A stretch of 64,000 bases of DNA from Chinchilla lanigera. Its lineage: Eukaryota > Chordata > Mammalia > Rodentia > Chinchillidae. Where the stretch lies: positions 15,433,289-15,497,288 of the forward strand of contig NW_004955446.1 of NCBI RefSeq assembly GCF_000276665.1. Direction: 5' to 3'. Numbering within the stretch: the first letter of the stretch is position 1; every line of letters starts with the position of its first letter. Below are positions 44,945 to 56,948 of this stretch, in pieces. The notes under the pieces are model-generated. The model saw nothing but the letters and a program-made list of their open reading frames with translations. It searched no databases and was not told the DNA's origin. The position numbers and the translations under genes are program-made.

Positions 44945-47159
44945 TTAGTGCAGATACTACAATAGCCTCTTTAAATTGAATGATCAAATGCAGAAGAATA
45001 CTCAGAATAAAAATTTATTTCTTGATACCTGTTTGTAAACACACAGAGGAAATGAATTAACTTAGTTACTTTAATTTTAACTCACTTTTATTGAATCTAC
45101 TTGTGTTTGCAAACATTTCTGAGAATCCTTCCATAACCATTGCTTTACATCAAATTTACCAGTGAAATTTGTGTGAATTAACTCTGAATTATAGGTTCTG
45201 ATTGAATCGGTGTACAGCAGCAGCTCTAATTGATTTGACTGTAGATCAGAGTCAAAAAAACTTTTTTAGAATTGTTCTGCTATCCATGTAGATGTAGTAT
45301 TAGCTGACACTCTCTATCCGCCACACTTAGAGAATGCAGTCTGATCCTGAAATAGCAAAGCAAGTCTTTGATAGATGAAGCATCTAAATATATTCATGTT
45401 CCTTAAAAAAATAAACTCTCTAGATAGGTCATTAAAAACAATTCTTCAAAATGGAGACTGACAAGCCCCATGGAAGAGTAAGCCCAGCTCCATTGTTAGA
45501 GCTCAATCTAGCTTCCATACCAGCATAAAGAAGGATTTTGATCTACCAGTGAACATGACGTTTTGATTTTTACCATCCCTTCTCACATTGACAATTTGTA
45601 GTCAGAAAAGAGCAAATCAGGCAGATAATTTGAATATTGGCTTTTGTCTTCCCTTCTGTCTACCCTTTCTAAATAGATGAGCTGACAACTGATGCCTGGG
45701 TTTATCTAATCTCAACAAATCTTTTTTCACTCTGTTCAATAATATCACTTGACACCTTTCATGAGCTCATTTATGTTGGCATGCAGATTGTTTTTCTACA
45801 TACATTTTAACATGAAATGAAATTAGTGTGAAATTTATGCATGTAATTAAAATGAAGCAAAGTATTAGTTTCCATCCATCATTAACAATTTATATTATTT
45901 CTATATTCCTAGACTATAACTTGAATAATATTCTAAAACTCTCCTTTTAATGTATTTTTCTATGGCTTTTTACTGACTAGCACAAAAGTTTGAATAGAAT
46001 TCTATATAATGCCTTCTATTATAATAAAATTCTAAATAATCATGCATCTGTGTATGAAAACAAGTTCTATGAAATGGACCTTTTTATATATAACACTAGA
46101 AAAAATAAAGTTTAAAAACCTTAGATCTGTGTATTTAAAATTTTGTTCTAAATTATAACATTTGAATTTCCCCTCACACAGCTATTTCTCTGAAAAACTG
46201 TCACATTGATTTTCTGCATATGTTTTATTAAAATATCTTTATTAGTATATATGCATTTTTATATCCCACACCTATCAAAGGGTTCTGCACTTTGATTTTT
46301 CCCTCGAATATTTCTTGACAGTCATATGTACTCTTAGATGTAGAAGTCTTCATTTTATTTTACTAAGTGACTGTAATGTAAGTCATTAAATAACATCCAG
46401 ACTGTTGGGCATTGAAACAATTTGGGGGTTTCTTTTCTATCTTGCAATAATGTTCTAATACTCATTCTTGAGGGGAGCATGAAGGAGTTTGTGTGCATGT
46501 GTACGTGCATCTGGACTGAGACTTTCAGTTTTTAAAAGGCGACTTTTATCACAGACTATTTACTTCAGCTCCCCAATCCATTCTAGAAATACCACAAGAG
46601 CTGGAGAAGAGCACGCTAAAAAATTTGAGGGAAGATCTGAGAAGTACTTGAGGACAGGAGGAGATATGGTATTTAAAGCCCAACTATAGGACAACGGCGG
46701 CCTAGGGTGGAGCAGGCCTGGTGCCATTGTCCGTGGGAAGCAGAATGGGGAGCTTCTGAGAGCAGTCTCCACTGTCATTTTCCTGTGGGGATCACTCCCT
46801 GCCACAAGTTACTTCAAAGAAGGAAAGAAAGGAGGACCATACAGAAGCCTTTGCTGATATAAGAGTAAAAGCCACCCATGATTCTTTCCTCTTTTGTGGT
46901 TGTTTAAAAGACATCTTGAAAATCATAAGCATCTGATAAAACACTCTGAGAAAAGAGCACAGTCATGTACAGACACAGGAGTTCTGAGAGGACAGAGTCA
47001 CTTAATGAGGAGTTTGCTGAACTTAGTCTAGTGAGCTTGGGGAACTTTCCCCAGGAATGAGCTCTACCTCCATCCTCATCAAAATGTCCCAAGCAGGTGC
47101 TACGTCTTTGCACTCAGGTCCTTTGTAACTCTAGCCAACCAAGGAAACATTTGCATAGT
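44945..47159. other. No recognised feature
   Basis: Unassigned. 44945-46480 is AT-rich. 46480-47130 has clearly higher G+C and several short frames on both strands, none with recognisable content. It could be a very old LTR or unique sequence. Confidence 0.45.
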
Positions 47160-48083
47160 TAAAATAGCCAGAAATACAACAGCACAACTAAAATACAAAA
47201 GAAACAAAAATTAACACAAACTATTATAAATTAATTGGAAATAACAGAGGAAATTTCTATTTTTTAAAAGAAAATAATCCATGCAGCTGTGCATAACGAG
47301 ATGAAATAGTTACATGAAAGTGTATTGACAATGAAAATCATAGTCGTTGAAAAAACACCACAAAATTTGATCTAGATGAAAATAAGATAGAACCCAAGGA
47401 TGAATTTTATACCTCAAAGTTCAAGTGGAGAGCAGTTTGGAAAAGCAAGATATAAAATATGATCAAAATGTTAACAAGTGTGAGGATAAGAGAAATTAGT
47501 GTAGTTGCCATAGATGCAAAAAACTAGAAAGAAAAAAAGATTTAAATAGAATACTTAAAGATATAACACAAAAATAAACCAATAATTTCAAACAAAAGAA
47601 AAGGAATAAATTCTTAATACTGATATAACGTATTGTCAAGCAGAGTATGCGGAAAAGCCCCTATTTAGACAGATGAGAGTGCTACACAAACAAGCAAAGA
47701 CGATTTCAAAATTTTCCACTAAAAAAAGAAAATCACTCATAAAAGAAGACTAATTATGTCGATGGCAACCTTCTCAACAGTGACACGGGGAACTAGAAGA
47801 CAGGATATTTGCAGTTTCTAAAAAAAGAGTCCTTAGAGTTAGAATTTTATATATAATCAAATTATCTGGGGCTGGGGATTTAGCTCAGCGGCAAAGGGCC
47901 TGCCTGGCAAGCTCAAGGTAGTGAGTTTGGTTCCCGGTACCGGAGAAAAACCAAAAAAAAAAAAATATATATATATATTATCCTTTACCATGAGCAATTA
48001 ATAATGTGAAGGCATGAAAAGTTTCAAATGTTTACACCAGCAGTGTGCTGCTCTTACAAAACATCTTGAAGAAGGAAGACCTT
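47160..48083 (+). mobile_element. HAL1/L1ME-like remnant, interrupted by ID SINE
   Basis: A-rich text ending with a recognisable HAL1-type 3' order: 'gatggcaaccttctcaacag' near 47761, 'ggaactagaagacagga' near 47789, 'agttagaattttatatata' near 47838, then after the SINE 'atgagcaattaataatgtga' near 47990, 'acaccagcagtgtgctgc' near 48034 and 'aacatcttgaagaaggaag' near 48060. No intact frame. Confidence 0.6.
47867..47965 (+). mobile_element. ID-type SINE
   Basis: Starts 'ggggctggggatttagctca' with a good A box, followed by 'cctgcctggcaagc', B-box region 'gtgagtttggttcccgg' and the GGTACCGG end, then an A tail grading into an (AT)n run. It splits the HAL1-like remnant, so it is younger than it. 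Confidence 0.95.
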
Positions 48084-50255
48084 TCATAAAATGAGAAAAG
48101 CATTTGGGAGAATGTTATGAGATGTAAGGGAAAATATATAAAGTGCCACCTGCTCCGCATAAGGTAATTCCTTAATCATACTCAGTCTTGCCCATGTACA
48201 GAACAAGTGTAGCATCATGTATATAAAAGCACCTAGAGAAGTCAGTTGTACTTTCTGATTCTCGGATGTAATCCTCCTCAATTTGACAGAGTCGTAGGTT
48301 GAGCTTAGAGTCCAAGAACTGTTGCTACCTCTACTGAACGGTGCTGCCTTCCGTACTTCCACTCTTTTATGTGGGCTAACTTCTTTCTGTTTCCCCCAAA
48401 CAACTTAATTTTCTTAAAAACTAGTTTGGATTTAACTTTTTAAAATGTATGCTGAAATTCTTGAATTTTTTAACATTTAATTTTAAACTAATTATGTTTA
48501 TGGTTATCACTGAAAATTTATTGCTGACACATCCTTTTGCATTTTAAACTATATTTTTGCCTGGCATTTATCTGTTTGTTTACCTTATGACATATGTTTG
48601 AATTAATAATTTAACTAATAATAAATTAATAATTTTATTATTCTTACAAATTTAAAATATGTGTGATGATTCCCTTTGAAAATGTAACTTTCTGTTCATA
48701 AAAAGATGCCAGTGTTAATCACCATAGAAAACATGAGATACTCACGGGATGCCCATCTCTGATCATGCTCCTGTTGGGGGCATTTTTTAACCTTCCACGC
48801 CTCGGGTTGCAACCTTGATCCAGTTAGGGTATTCTCTCTCTCTTACAAAGGCACTGCATACTTGAATTCCACCCCCCACTACATTTTATAAAAAATTGTC
48901 CTTACTGTTGAAATATTTAGACATATTTTAATATTTTCTACTATTCTCTCATTGTTTGACTTAAGAAAGAGTGCAAATTTTCATTATGTGCAAGGGCTGT
49001 CATTTTCATCTGAAATTTGATGATTTAAATTGTTCACTTTCTTATCAAGGGATATACTGTACCATCTATATATTTAATGGTTCTCCTGATCTCTCACATA
49101 TTTTGTATCTTTTTAAACTGATAGTTTTAGACATATTTTATTAAGGTATCAGACATTCCAGAGATAGAACAAAGTTTTTTGGTAAGGATATTCATATGTT
49201 ATTTTAAGCTCACATATATCAATAAAACAAAGCTACATACTTAAAAGAGGTATATATATTTTTCAAGGACTACAATAAACACATTAAGTTACTCATTTAA
49301 TAATAAAGAAATGTGACTAGGGTTTGTAGATTATTAATATTTTTAATAAAAAAACAAAACAACTTGAAAATAATAAAAATAGAATGGAATATGTGGAAAC
49401 TATTACCCCAAGATTTATACCTCATGCTTATATGTGTGCATATATGTACACATACTTGTGCATATGTATGCATACAAAGTTACTAAATTTAATGTTTTTC
49501 TGTGCTCAATTACATTATTCATGATTAATGTATAAGTAACTTTGTACTTAAAGAACATTGCTGGAAGCTCTCTGAAGTGAGAGCTGTACATGTTCTTTTC
49601 ATGTGCATAATGACAGGTGATTATGATTTTACTTCAGGTAAAAATCAATTTATGAAAATCTTTTGGTGCGAAATTTTGGGCTATCAAGCAATCCAAAATA
49701 TATTTCACTAAATAATGTTTGCAAAATTGTTTATAACTCTAACCATAATGTTAAGATCAACAACAATTGAATAGGGTGACAAAATTAAAGATGTCAAATC
49801 TTTTGGGTTCCTAAATTATGAGAATTCATAGTTTTGAAAATTAATGAAATAGAAACATTTTACATGATCCAGTACTGGAATAAACATCTCAAGTAGTGTC
49901 TGTTTGTGTAGATGACACATTTCTTAGTTTGTAGGTCTTTAAGTCACAATATAAGAAATGTGTTTTTGAAGGTCTTACTCCTTTGTCCAAGACATTTAGG
50001 GGTTATGTTCACTTTTTCTTAGCTTAAGATTTTCAAAAGTAATTTGTTTTTCTTGGATGAACAATAGAAATATGAATTTAATAAAGGTGTAGTAGTTGAA
50101 ATTACTTCTCCAGTACATATATTTGTGGCATCAGCATATTCATTCTAAATTTACGAGCAAACAGGAATGAAACCAACTCACATTTTAGTCTGTTTTTACA
50201 GGCAGCTTGAATCCTATGGAGAAGGACACTTGATATATATGATAAAACACTTCTG
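48084..50255. other. No recognised feature
   Basis: AT-rich, unassigned. A 92-codon minus-strand frame at 48084-48362 shows no family content. Confidence 0.5.
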
Positions 50256-50288
50256 CACTGGGAGGCAGGAGGATTGTTTGTTTGTGCT

Positions 50289-50358
50289 TAATTATGGCTG
50301 TAGTGTACGGCCATACCACCCTGGATACGCCCGATCTTGTCTAATTATGGCTATGGTG
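50289..50358 (+). pseudogene. 5S rRNA fragment between direct repeats
   Basis: The text from 50303 ('gtgtacggccataccaccct', continuing to 'cgatcttgtc' at 50341) matches the first ~39 nucleotides of mammalian 5S rRNA with a few changes. The rest of the 5S gene, including its internal control region, is absent, so it is a dead fragment. It is flanked by direct repeats at 50289-50305 and 50342-50358 (17 bases, 2 mismatches) and has no A tail. Just upstream, 'cactgggaggcaggaggatt' near 50257 looks like a scrap of a B1 element. Confidence 0.75.
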
Positions 50359-53300
50359 GAAAATAATTTCCTGAGCAAACCCATGAATGATCATTATTTT
50401 TTAAAAAATTTCCACACAAACAATGACACTTCAGCATCCCTATTTTGTAAAATAAAGGGATTGAACTAGATGCTTCTTAAGGGGTATTCTACAGTGCTAT
50501 CATTTCATGAGTCTAGAAATTGAATTAAATCTTTCAGCCATGGAACTTTTATTTGAGATTTTCTTGCTAATGAAACCAGATGAAGATAAATTGATTTCTA
50601 TCTATCTAATAATTGCATTTGGATCTTGATTTTAATAAACCCTATTTCTATGAACTTAGATGCACATTTCTCTAAGAGACTTTCTTTTGATGCAAAATAT
50701 AATTAATAATATCTATTTTGCAGAGAGCACTCAAGCACTAACAATCAACATAAAGCAAATATCACATTTCTTGTTTCAAATTATGTATTAAATATTTTTA
50801 TTCAATTATTATAACTTGTTAGTTCATATACTGCAAAGAAATGGGAGCAACAACTGCCCCTATGCATTGTCTTTTTTGAACAAGATTAATTAAGATATAT
50901 CATCAGTAGCTAGTTACATTTCTTAATCGCAGTGACTGCTAAATATCTGTTAATTTCAGATTGAGGATGATCAAGCATGAAAGTCTCAGAGAATTAGGAG
51001 AAACAGAAATGTATGCACGCATACTTACACAAATTCTTATGAAATTACATCTTTTAAATTAATCATCAGTATTCAGTTAACTGCAGTCATATGAGAAATA
51101 CTAATTTATCTATGTAAATAATTAACCATTATGTACATAAAAATTAGTTTAAAAAGATTCATCTTACGTAAATTTGTGTAAATTGGTTTGAAATCCATGG
51201 ATAAAAGATTTATGTGTTTTAGCAAATTTGAAGTATTCAGTCTGATAAGAATGTCATAGGAGAAACATCTTGATTGGAAAGGTATACAGACTAGAAGAAT
51301 AAATATCTCTTCAGCCCTAATTTTGCAGTAAACCATCACATCTGTTGCCTGTGAAAGGATTCATAAGTCTGGTCACAGTGTCAGAAAATCTATTCCCCAT
51401 AGATTACAAGATGCATTTCTCTGAACAGAACGCCGAGTAGCACTATGTCTTCGCCATATGCACACCTTATGCCAAGACCACCTGTTGGTAGTTCTGGATG
51501 GAGAACTTTACCCTAACCCTCTGCTTGAAGCTTCATGTTTTCTACATTCACCCAGTGGTTCCAGAAAGAAATTGTGGGACAGTTATGAGATCCTTGGAAA
51601 GTATAACTTTTACAATTAGTTTCATAAGTTACATAGTCACATAAGTACTCTTCCTCAATTTGTGAAATTTCTGTTCCGTATATTTATCCCACACTTAATT
51701 GCTAATAACACATCTTTAAAGTAAAAACTGAAAGAAATATACACAATTTATGGACTCTTCTTAATGACCTAGACAGGTATACTGCACCTGGTACATCGAC
51801 TGTGGACCAAAACCACACTCAAGGGTAAATTCTGCTGCATGAATATTTCATAAGAAGATGGACAGTTCTGTTGTACTTGAATTATAGCAAAGCATCTTAA
51901 ACTACTTTTCAGAACTTTGAAGATAGAAAACTTGGAAGACTTTTGGCTGAGAGTTAGTTTATGTATTTGTTTCAATGGAAATTTAATCCACTCATTCTAA
52001 TTCACTTATATTTAAATCATCAGGATTTTTCCCAAGAGCTAATGGTTATGTCTTTCAAAACTTAAGATCATTTTCACTAGCTTTTTTTATGAATCAGAAA
52101 TGTGTGTTGCATTTATGTCTAATTTCTAAAAGAATAGTTCAATTTGAGATTTTAGAGAATATTCTTTGCTTCTCAAGAAATACATTTAATACAACCTATT
52201 AAATATTATCAAATTAATAAATATGCATGAGTTTAATGTTGTACTGGGAATTATAAGAGTGGGAAGTATAGTACTTTGTCCCTGGAAATTTGTAACAGAA
52301 AATAGACACAGCCAACATTTATGAAGCATGTTGATTTAGTGTCTACTTGTGTCACTTTTAACCCCTCTATATCTATATCACTCAGGTGCTTATTTATGAT
52401 GCTAAGTCTTAGCAACTTCAGACACTTGGATTCATTAAGTCTGTGGATGCTCATGTGTATGTATATTTGATAACGTTTTAATTAGTATAGAGCAAAAAAT
52501 ACATCTAAAATATCACAGAAACCTAACTGTTCAAGGATCCTTTAGAAATATCCTGTAAGGAAACCAGGACTGCTACTACCAACACAAAGATAGTTCTGGA
52601 GATGGAGGAAAGAATGAAGACCATGCTATTAGGTTCAGCTATGAGCTGTAAAATGAAATTAGTACTAAGCATATAGAAGATAACTATGAGACTAGCCTGA
52701 CCCAAAGATTCACATGAAAAGCTGCAAGAAATAGTTCAGGGAAAGGCTGAATTCTGAAGGGAGGTCTGTACCAAGCAGCAGAGCTAGAGCATGCACTACA
52801 GAATGAGGTTAGCACAATATAAAAGACCTCCAGGAGGCTCAGTTCCACAGCTCTGCATAGGATACTGTGAGGGCAGGAACCTCGGTGGCAGGATAAAACT
52901 GAAGGGGATGCCTCAGTTATTTGGGGGGAGAATAATCATGGCTGAGGGAGGAGAATCAGTTGCAGAATGAGTGGTACCACAAAAAATTGAAATGCGAGGC
53001 TGCTGGTTCAAAGCCTGTAAAGAATTTCAAGATAGTGGCAACAGATAGCTTTTAAACTGTGACAGTTTTATAAACCTGGCATTGTATGTGTATACCATGC
53101 TACCACAAAATAGAGTCCCCGAGGGCTCAATTCAACTGTCATTTGTGAAGGAAGGTTGGTGTGTAGTATGAATGAAATTTGAAGTTTCCATGTGAATAGA
53201 AAAGGAACTTTTCTCTTACACAGACTGTATTATTAAACTGGTCTAGGTGTATACTTAGCTGTCTGGTATTTCAATATGCAACTCCACAACAGTGGTACTT

Positions 53301-53813
53301 AACTGAAACTGGTAAAGAAGGGAGAAATCAAGAAGTACTTGAAAGTAAAACAATAGGAGATGCAGGAGTTCAAAGGAAATAAATTGAGAAAGATAAATAT
53401 AAAGTTTGATAGCCTGAGTACTTTACCTAAAAAAGATAGTACAAATGCTTCTACTCATTGAAACTGGAAGACAGAGAAATGTGTCTGTTTATAAAAGTGC
53501 TGAAGTTAGATGGAGCTGTGAGATCAAAGGCTGCCGAGAGACAAAGATTATCTGCATAGATTTTAGGATCACATCTAGTGACAATTTTGAAGTAAGAATC
53601 GTGAATTTTTCTCATCCAAATTATTACAATTGGGTGCTTCAATGCAAAAGGTTAAATCCATAGACAAATCCAGATGGAAGAGGGCACCTATAAGCAAGGC
53701 TATGTATGAAAATTGTCTTAATGTCCCCTTGTGCCCTATGTCCACATACCTGTCCTCTTCCTAGTCCTCTGTGCTATGACACACTAAATCCTCAAAAGTA
53801 GTTCTGCCACAAT

Positions 53814-53814
<1 letters not shown>
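50359..53814. other. No recognised feature
   Basis: 3.4 kb of mostly AT-rich DNA with no gene or repeat I can assign. 52740-53015 is less AT-rich and has a B-box like 'ggttcaaagcc' at 53005-53015 without a tRNA fold around it. Confidence 0.45.

Positions 53815-53851
<37 letters not shown>
53815..53851. repeat. (CA)n microsatellite
   Basis: Uninterrupted run of about 17 CA units. Confidence 0.97.
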
Positions 53852-53854
<3 letters not shown>

Positions 53855-54828
53855 TCCCTGATTGGATGCCATCTAATTTCTGAAAATCCTTGTTGAAGCA
53901 TTAACTAGTGAAACTAAACACCGCCATTTTAGTTGAAAAGATGCTCACATGCTAAAGCTCCCACTTTATATTTTAACAGATGTTTTCTAAAAATCTAACA
54001 CCCATTATCTGAATCCAAGGAATGGAGTTTTAAACTTAAATGTGCTGACTGGGGGAATGGAATCCTCTCCCAAATCACCTCACAGATCGGTACTTTTCAT
54101 TTATGTTCGTGGGGTCAGTGTGACCTGGGAATGCCAGTAGCTACATACACATGATGCCATATTTGTCTTCATAAGCCTGTAACCTAAAGGGATAAATTCT
54201 GTTGGAGTTTAGGAGAAGCCATTTCAGTGTTCATTCAAGTATTTATTAAGGCCTGGAGGTATGTCTTAGGCCTCCTAGAGCAAATTAGAGACATTCTGTA
54301 TTCACAGAGTTCATACTCTATGAGAAGCAGTAAACAAAAGAGAAGGCATTTCAATACAGTTTAGTGGACTGGCACGTTGGTCAGTGGCAGCTATGGGGGA
54401 ATAAAACCTGGTGCCTAATACAGACTCAGACAGAACTGAGGAACAGAAACCGAGAGGAACAGAACTAAAACAGGCAGTGTTCTAATTGATGAAAACACAA
54501 AATTTCTACCCAGAACTCAGTCAGTGGTAGAATTTACTGCTGGAATTGAAATGTATGGCTCCAATATTACTCCCTTAGATTGTCCGGTCAAAATAAAATA
54601 GCACATAGAACAATGACAATAGGCTTTCTATCTCTGATTGCTTCTGAGTCTTTCTTAATTAGCTAAAACTATATTTGGCCCAAATCTATAACTATTTCTT
54701 TGAGAGTTGGTTCCACTGAATACTTAGCATGTCATTTTATTCTTTCAGGAAAATTCCCACTGAATTTTTTCCTTTTCTTCAGTGCTCAGAATTGAAGATA
54801 GGGGACTATTACTGAACTACAACTACAA
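53852..54828. other. Mostly unassigned
   Basis: 54225-54400 ('gttcattcaagtatttatta' near 54228, then 'cacagagttcatactctatg' near 54304) recalls an ancient L2/MIR-like repeat, not firm. The rest is unassigned. Confidence 0.35.
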
Positions 54829-54940
54829 TTTTTTTTTCTTTTGGGACATGGTTTCATTCAGTTTTTCCGGTTGCCCTGAAAGGTTTATGATTCTCCCACT
54901 TAAACTTTGGAGTAGCTGAGATTATGGGCAGGTGCTAAAG
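54829..54940 (-). mobile_element. Old 7SL-derived SINE (B1/Alu-like), antisense
   Basis: A T run followed by 'tgggacatggtttcattca', 'attctcccacttaaactt', 'ggagtagctgagattatggg' is the complement of a 7SL-derived SINE. It is far more diverged than the three B1 copies, so it belongs to an early layer. Confidence 0.6.
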
Positions 54941-55324
54941 TTTGCTATTTCTACCCAAACTGAACATTATACAATGCAAATTACAACATAATATGAGTTT
55001 AAAACTTCTCATTATTTGGATTTAGTAAACATTTGATCACTATCTCATGGAACACAGAATGAATTAGTTAGCTTTTTGTGAACTTAAAGGTAAAGATGGA
55101 ATATCCAAAATGTTCTAATTCTAATGGGTTACCAGTGCAACATTTTTTCTTTTGAGTATAATCTTTAATTTTAAAATGAAATTGAGCCTATATAGACATT
55201 TCTTTAAATTAACCTTACAATAATATGTTTTACGAGGATGTAGATAATCAATTTTGCAGCATTATAAGAGCTAACACTCTCCATGGGTTTGTTTAGTAGC
55301 TCTCCATGCACCTGATAAAGATGT

Positions 55325-55515
55325 CTCACCTGGTCCCTGCAGCAGCTTTATGGAATTATTTCACTTATCCCTGTTTTTTCCCAGTGAAGAGAGTGAGGCA
55401 AAACCAAGTTAAATCCCTCGTCCTTGGCTGATACAGTAAATAAATGCCCTGGGCTCTGATCTGAGGCCCAGCGGTTTGACTGCAGAGAACAAGCCCTCAA
55501 TCACTACATTATGTG
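55325..55515 (-). mobile_element. MIR SINE, antisense
   Basis: 'ttatggaattatttcactta' near 55348, 'agagtgaggcaaaaccaagt' near 55391, 'ggctgatacagtaaataaat' near 55426, 'gatctgaggcccagcggttt' near 55459 and 'ccctcaatcactacattatg' near 55494 follow the antisense MIR order from tail to head. Confidence 0.75.
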
Positions 55516-56350
55516 TTCTCCCTTCCACAAAGAACTCAAATCATCTGCAAAAGAGAAACTCCATCTTAAGAAAGTAAAAGTGAGCTAGAGACACTTGCCT
55601 CTTTTTCAGTCAAAATGAAATATTATTGGAAACATATTATTCAAATATGTTTATAGTATTATTGATAAATTAATGATAATTTCTAAAATATGAACATTGC
55701 ATGCAAATTTCCACAACTGATCTGAAACATTATCCCTCTTTTTAACCTTTATTCCTTTTTAAAATAACTTAACAAAAATAATTTAAAGTCACTATTCAAA
55801 GTATCAAAATTTAGTGGTAATTACCATTTCTTATTTGAAGTTAAGATTTCAAATCAAAGGAAAGGGAATAGGTGACTATGTGGAAGCAATTTTAAAATCT
55901 CAGGGAAGTGCAAAAATCAAAGTATTAGAAGCCAGTGAAGGGGTTTACATGATACACAAACGTCATATAAATTAACATGTACCTTTGTATAAAGATAAAC
56001 CTTCATATTCAAGTCTTACTAATAATTCACTTTTTCAAAACTGTTAGAAATGAATGAATATGTCAGTATTCAGCAGGAAAAAATAGCTTTATAGAAAATT
56101 CCACTCGTAGAAACTTCCTATCACCCAGCCAGCCAATTACCTTAAAAAATAAAATTATTGTTCTTACATAGGGGCTAAGTACAGCTCTCTAATGAGAACT
56201 TATCTTATGGCACAAAATTATTCTTACAGTGTAGTTCTCCAATTTCCAGACCAAGGTTCACCTATATAGTGTCCAAATACATAATTTTTACCACCAGTAT
56301 TAAAACTACAAGGTACACATAAGGCCTACATATTAAACTGACTAGTAGAG
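55516..56350. other. No recognised feature
   Basis: AT-rich, unassigned. Confidence 0.5.
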
Positions 56351-56448
56351 GAGCCAGGGTTATATCTTAGTGGCAAAGCACCTGCCTGGCAAGTGCAAGG
56401 TCATGAGTTCAATTTCTGACACCAAAAAAAAAAAGAAAAGAAAAGAAA
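56351..56448 (+). mobile_element. ID-type SINE
   Basis: 'gagccagggttatatcttag' at the A box, then 'caaagcacctgcctggcaag', 'tcatgagttcaatttctgac' at the B box, and an A tail with GAAAA units. It has more changes than the copies at 14102 and 47867 and its end reads 'gacacc' in place of GGTACC. Confidence 0.9.
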
Positions 56449-56554
56449 AAAGACTACTGGGATAAAAATGAGTAACTGCTCTAATCTCTGTGATAGCTGT
56501 TGGATTTAGCTCTGCAGAGATGTGGAAATGAGGAATTCAGAACAGAGTGTTTAG

Positions 56555-56642
56555 ATGGTGGTCTCTGAATGGAGTCTTCCCCCAAACTCATAATTTGAGG
56601 CCCTGTTTCCCAATGTGACAGTATTTGGAGTGGAACTCAGAA
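56555..56642 (+). mobile_element. MaLR LTR 5' fragment
   Basis: 'ggtggtctctgaatggagt' followed by 'ccccaaactcataatttgag' and 'cccaatgtgacagtatttgg' follows the first ~85 bases of an MLT1/MST-type LTR. It stops at a second MaLR LTR. Confidence 0.65.
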
Positions 56643-56643
56643 T

Positions 56644-56948
56644 GTGTTATGATTTGAATGCTTTGTCTCTCTAAAATTTATGGTATAGCTCAACCCATAC
56701 TGAGTGGATATGAGGTGTGCCCTTGCCCTTCCATCTATTCTACAAAATGATAGAAGGTTAGTTCCCTCTGGAGGAAACAGCAACAAAATACCGCCATGAA
56801 AGCAGAGAGCAAGTCTTACTAGACACCAAATCTGCTGAGAGCTTCATCTTGCAATTTCCACCAGCAGAACTGTGAAAAATACATTTCTATTCTTTATAAA
56901 TTATCCAGTGGTAAGTGTTTTTCTATAGCAGCAGGAATAAACTAGGAG
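56644..56948 (+). mobile_element. ERVL-MaLR LTR (MST/MLT1-type)
   Basis: Nearly whole LTR: begins 'tgttatgatttgaatgcttt', then 'gccctttccatc'-like text near 56722-56735, 'taccgccatgaaagcagag' near 56789, 'ttactagacaccaaatctgc' near 56816, 'gaactgtgaaaaatacattt' near 56867 (degraded polyadenylation region), 'tataaattatccagtgg' near 56895, and ends 'caggaataaactagga'. Non-coding relic. Confidence 0.8.

Noticed and set aside
53005..53015. B-box like motif suggesting a tRNA or SINE
   Set aside because: No A box at proper distance and no cloverleaf can be drawn around it.
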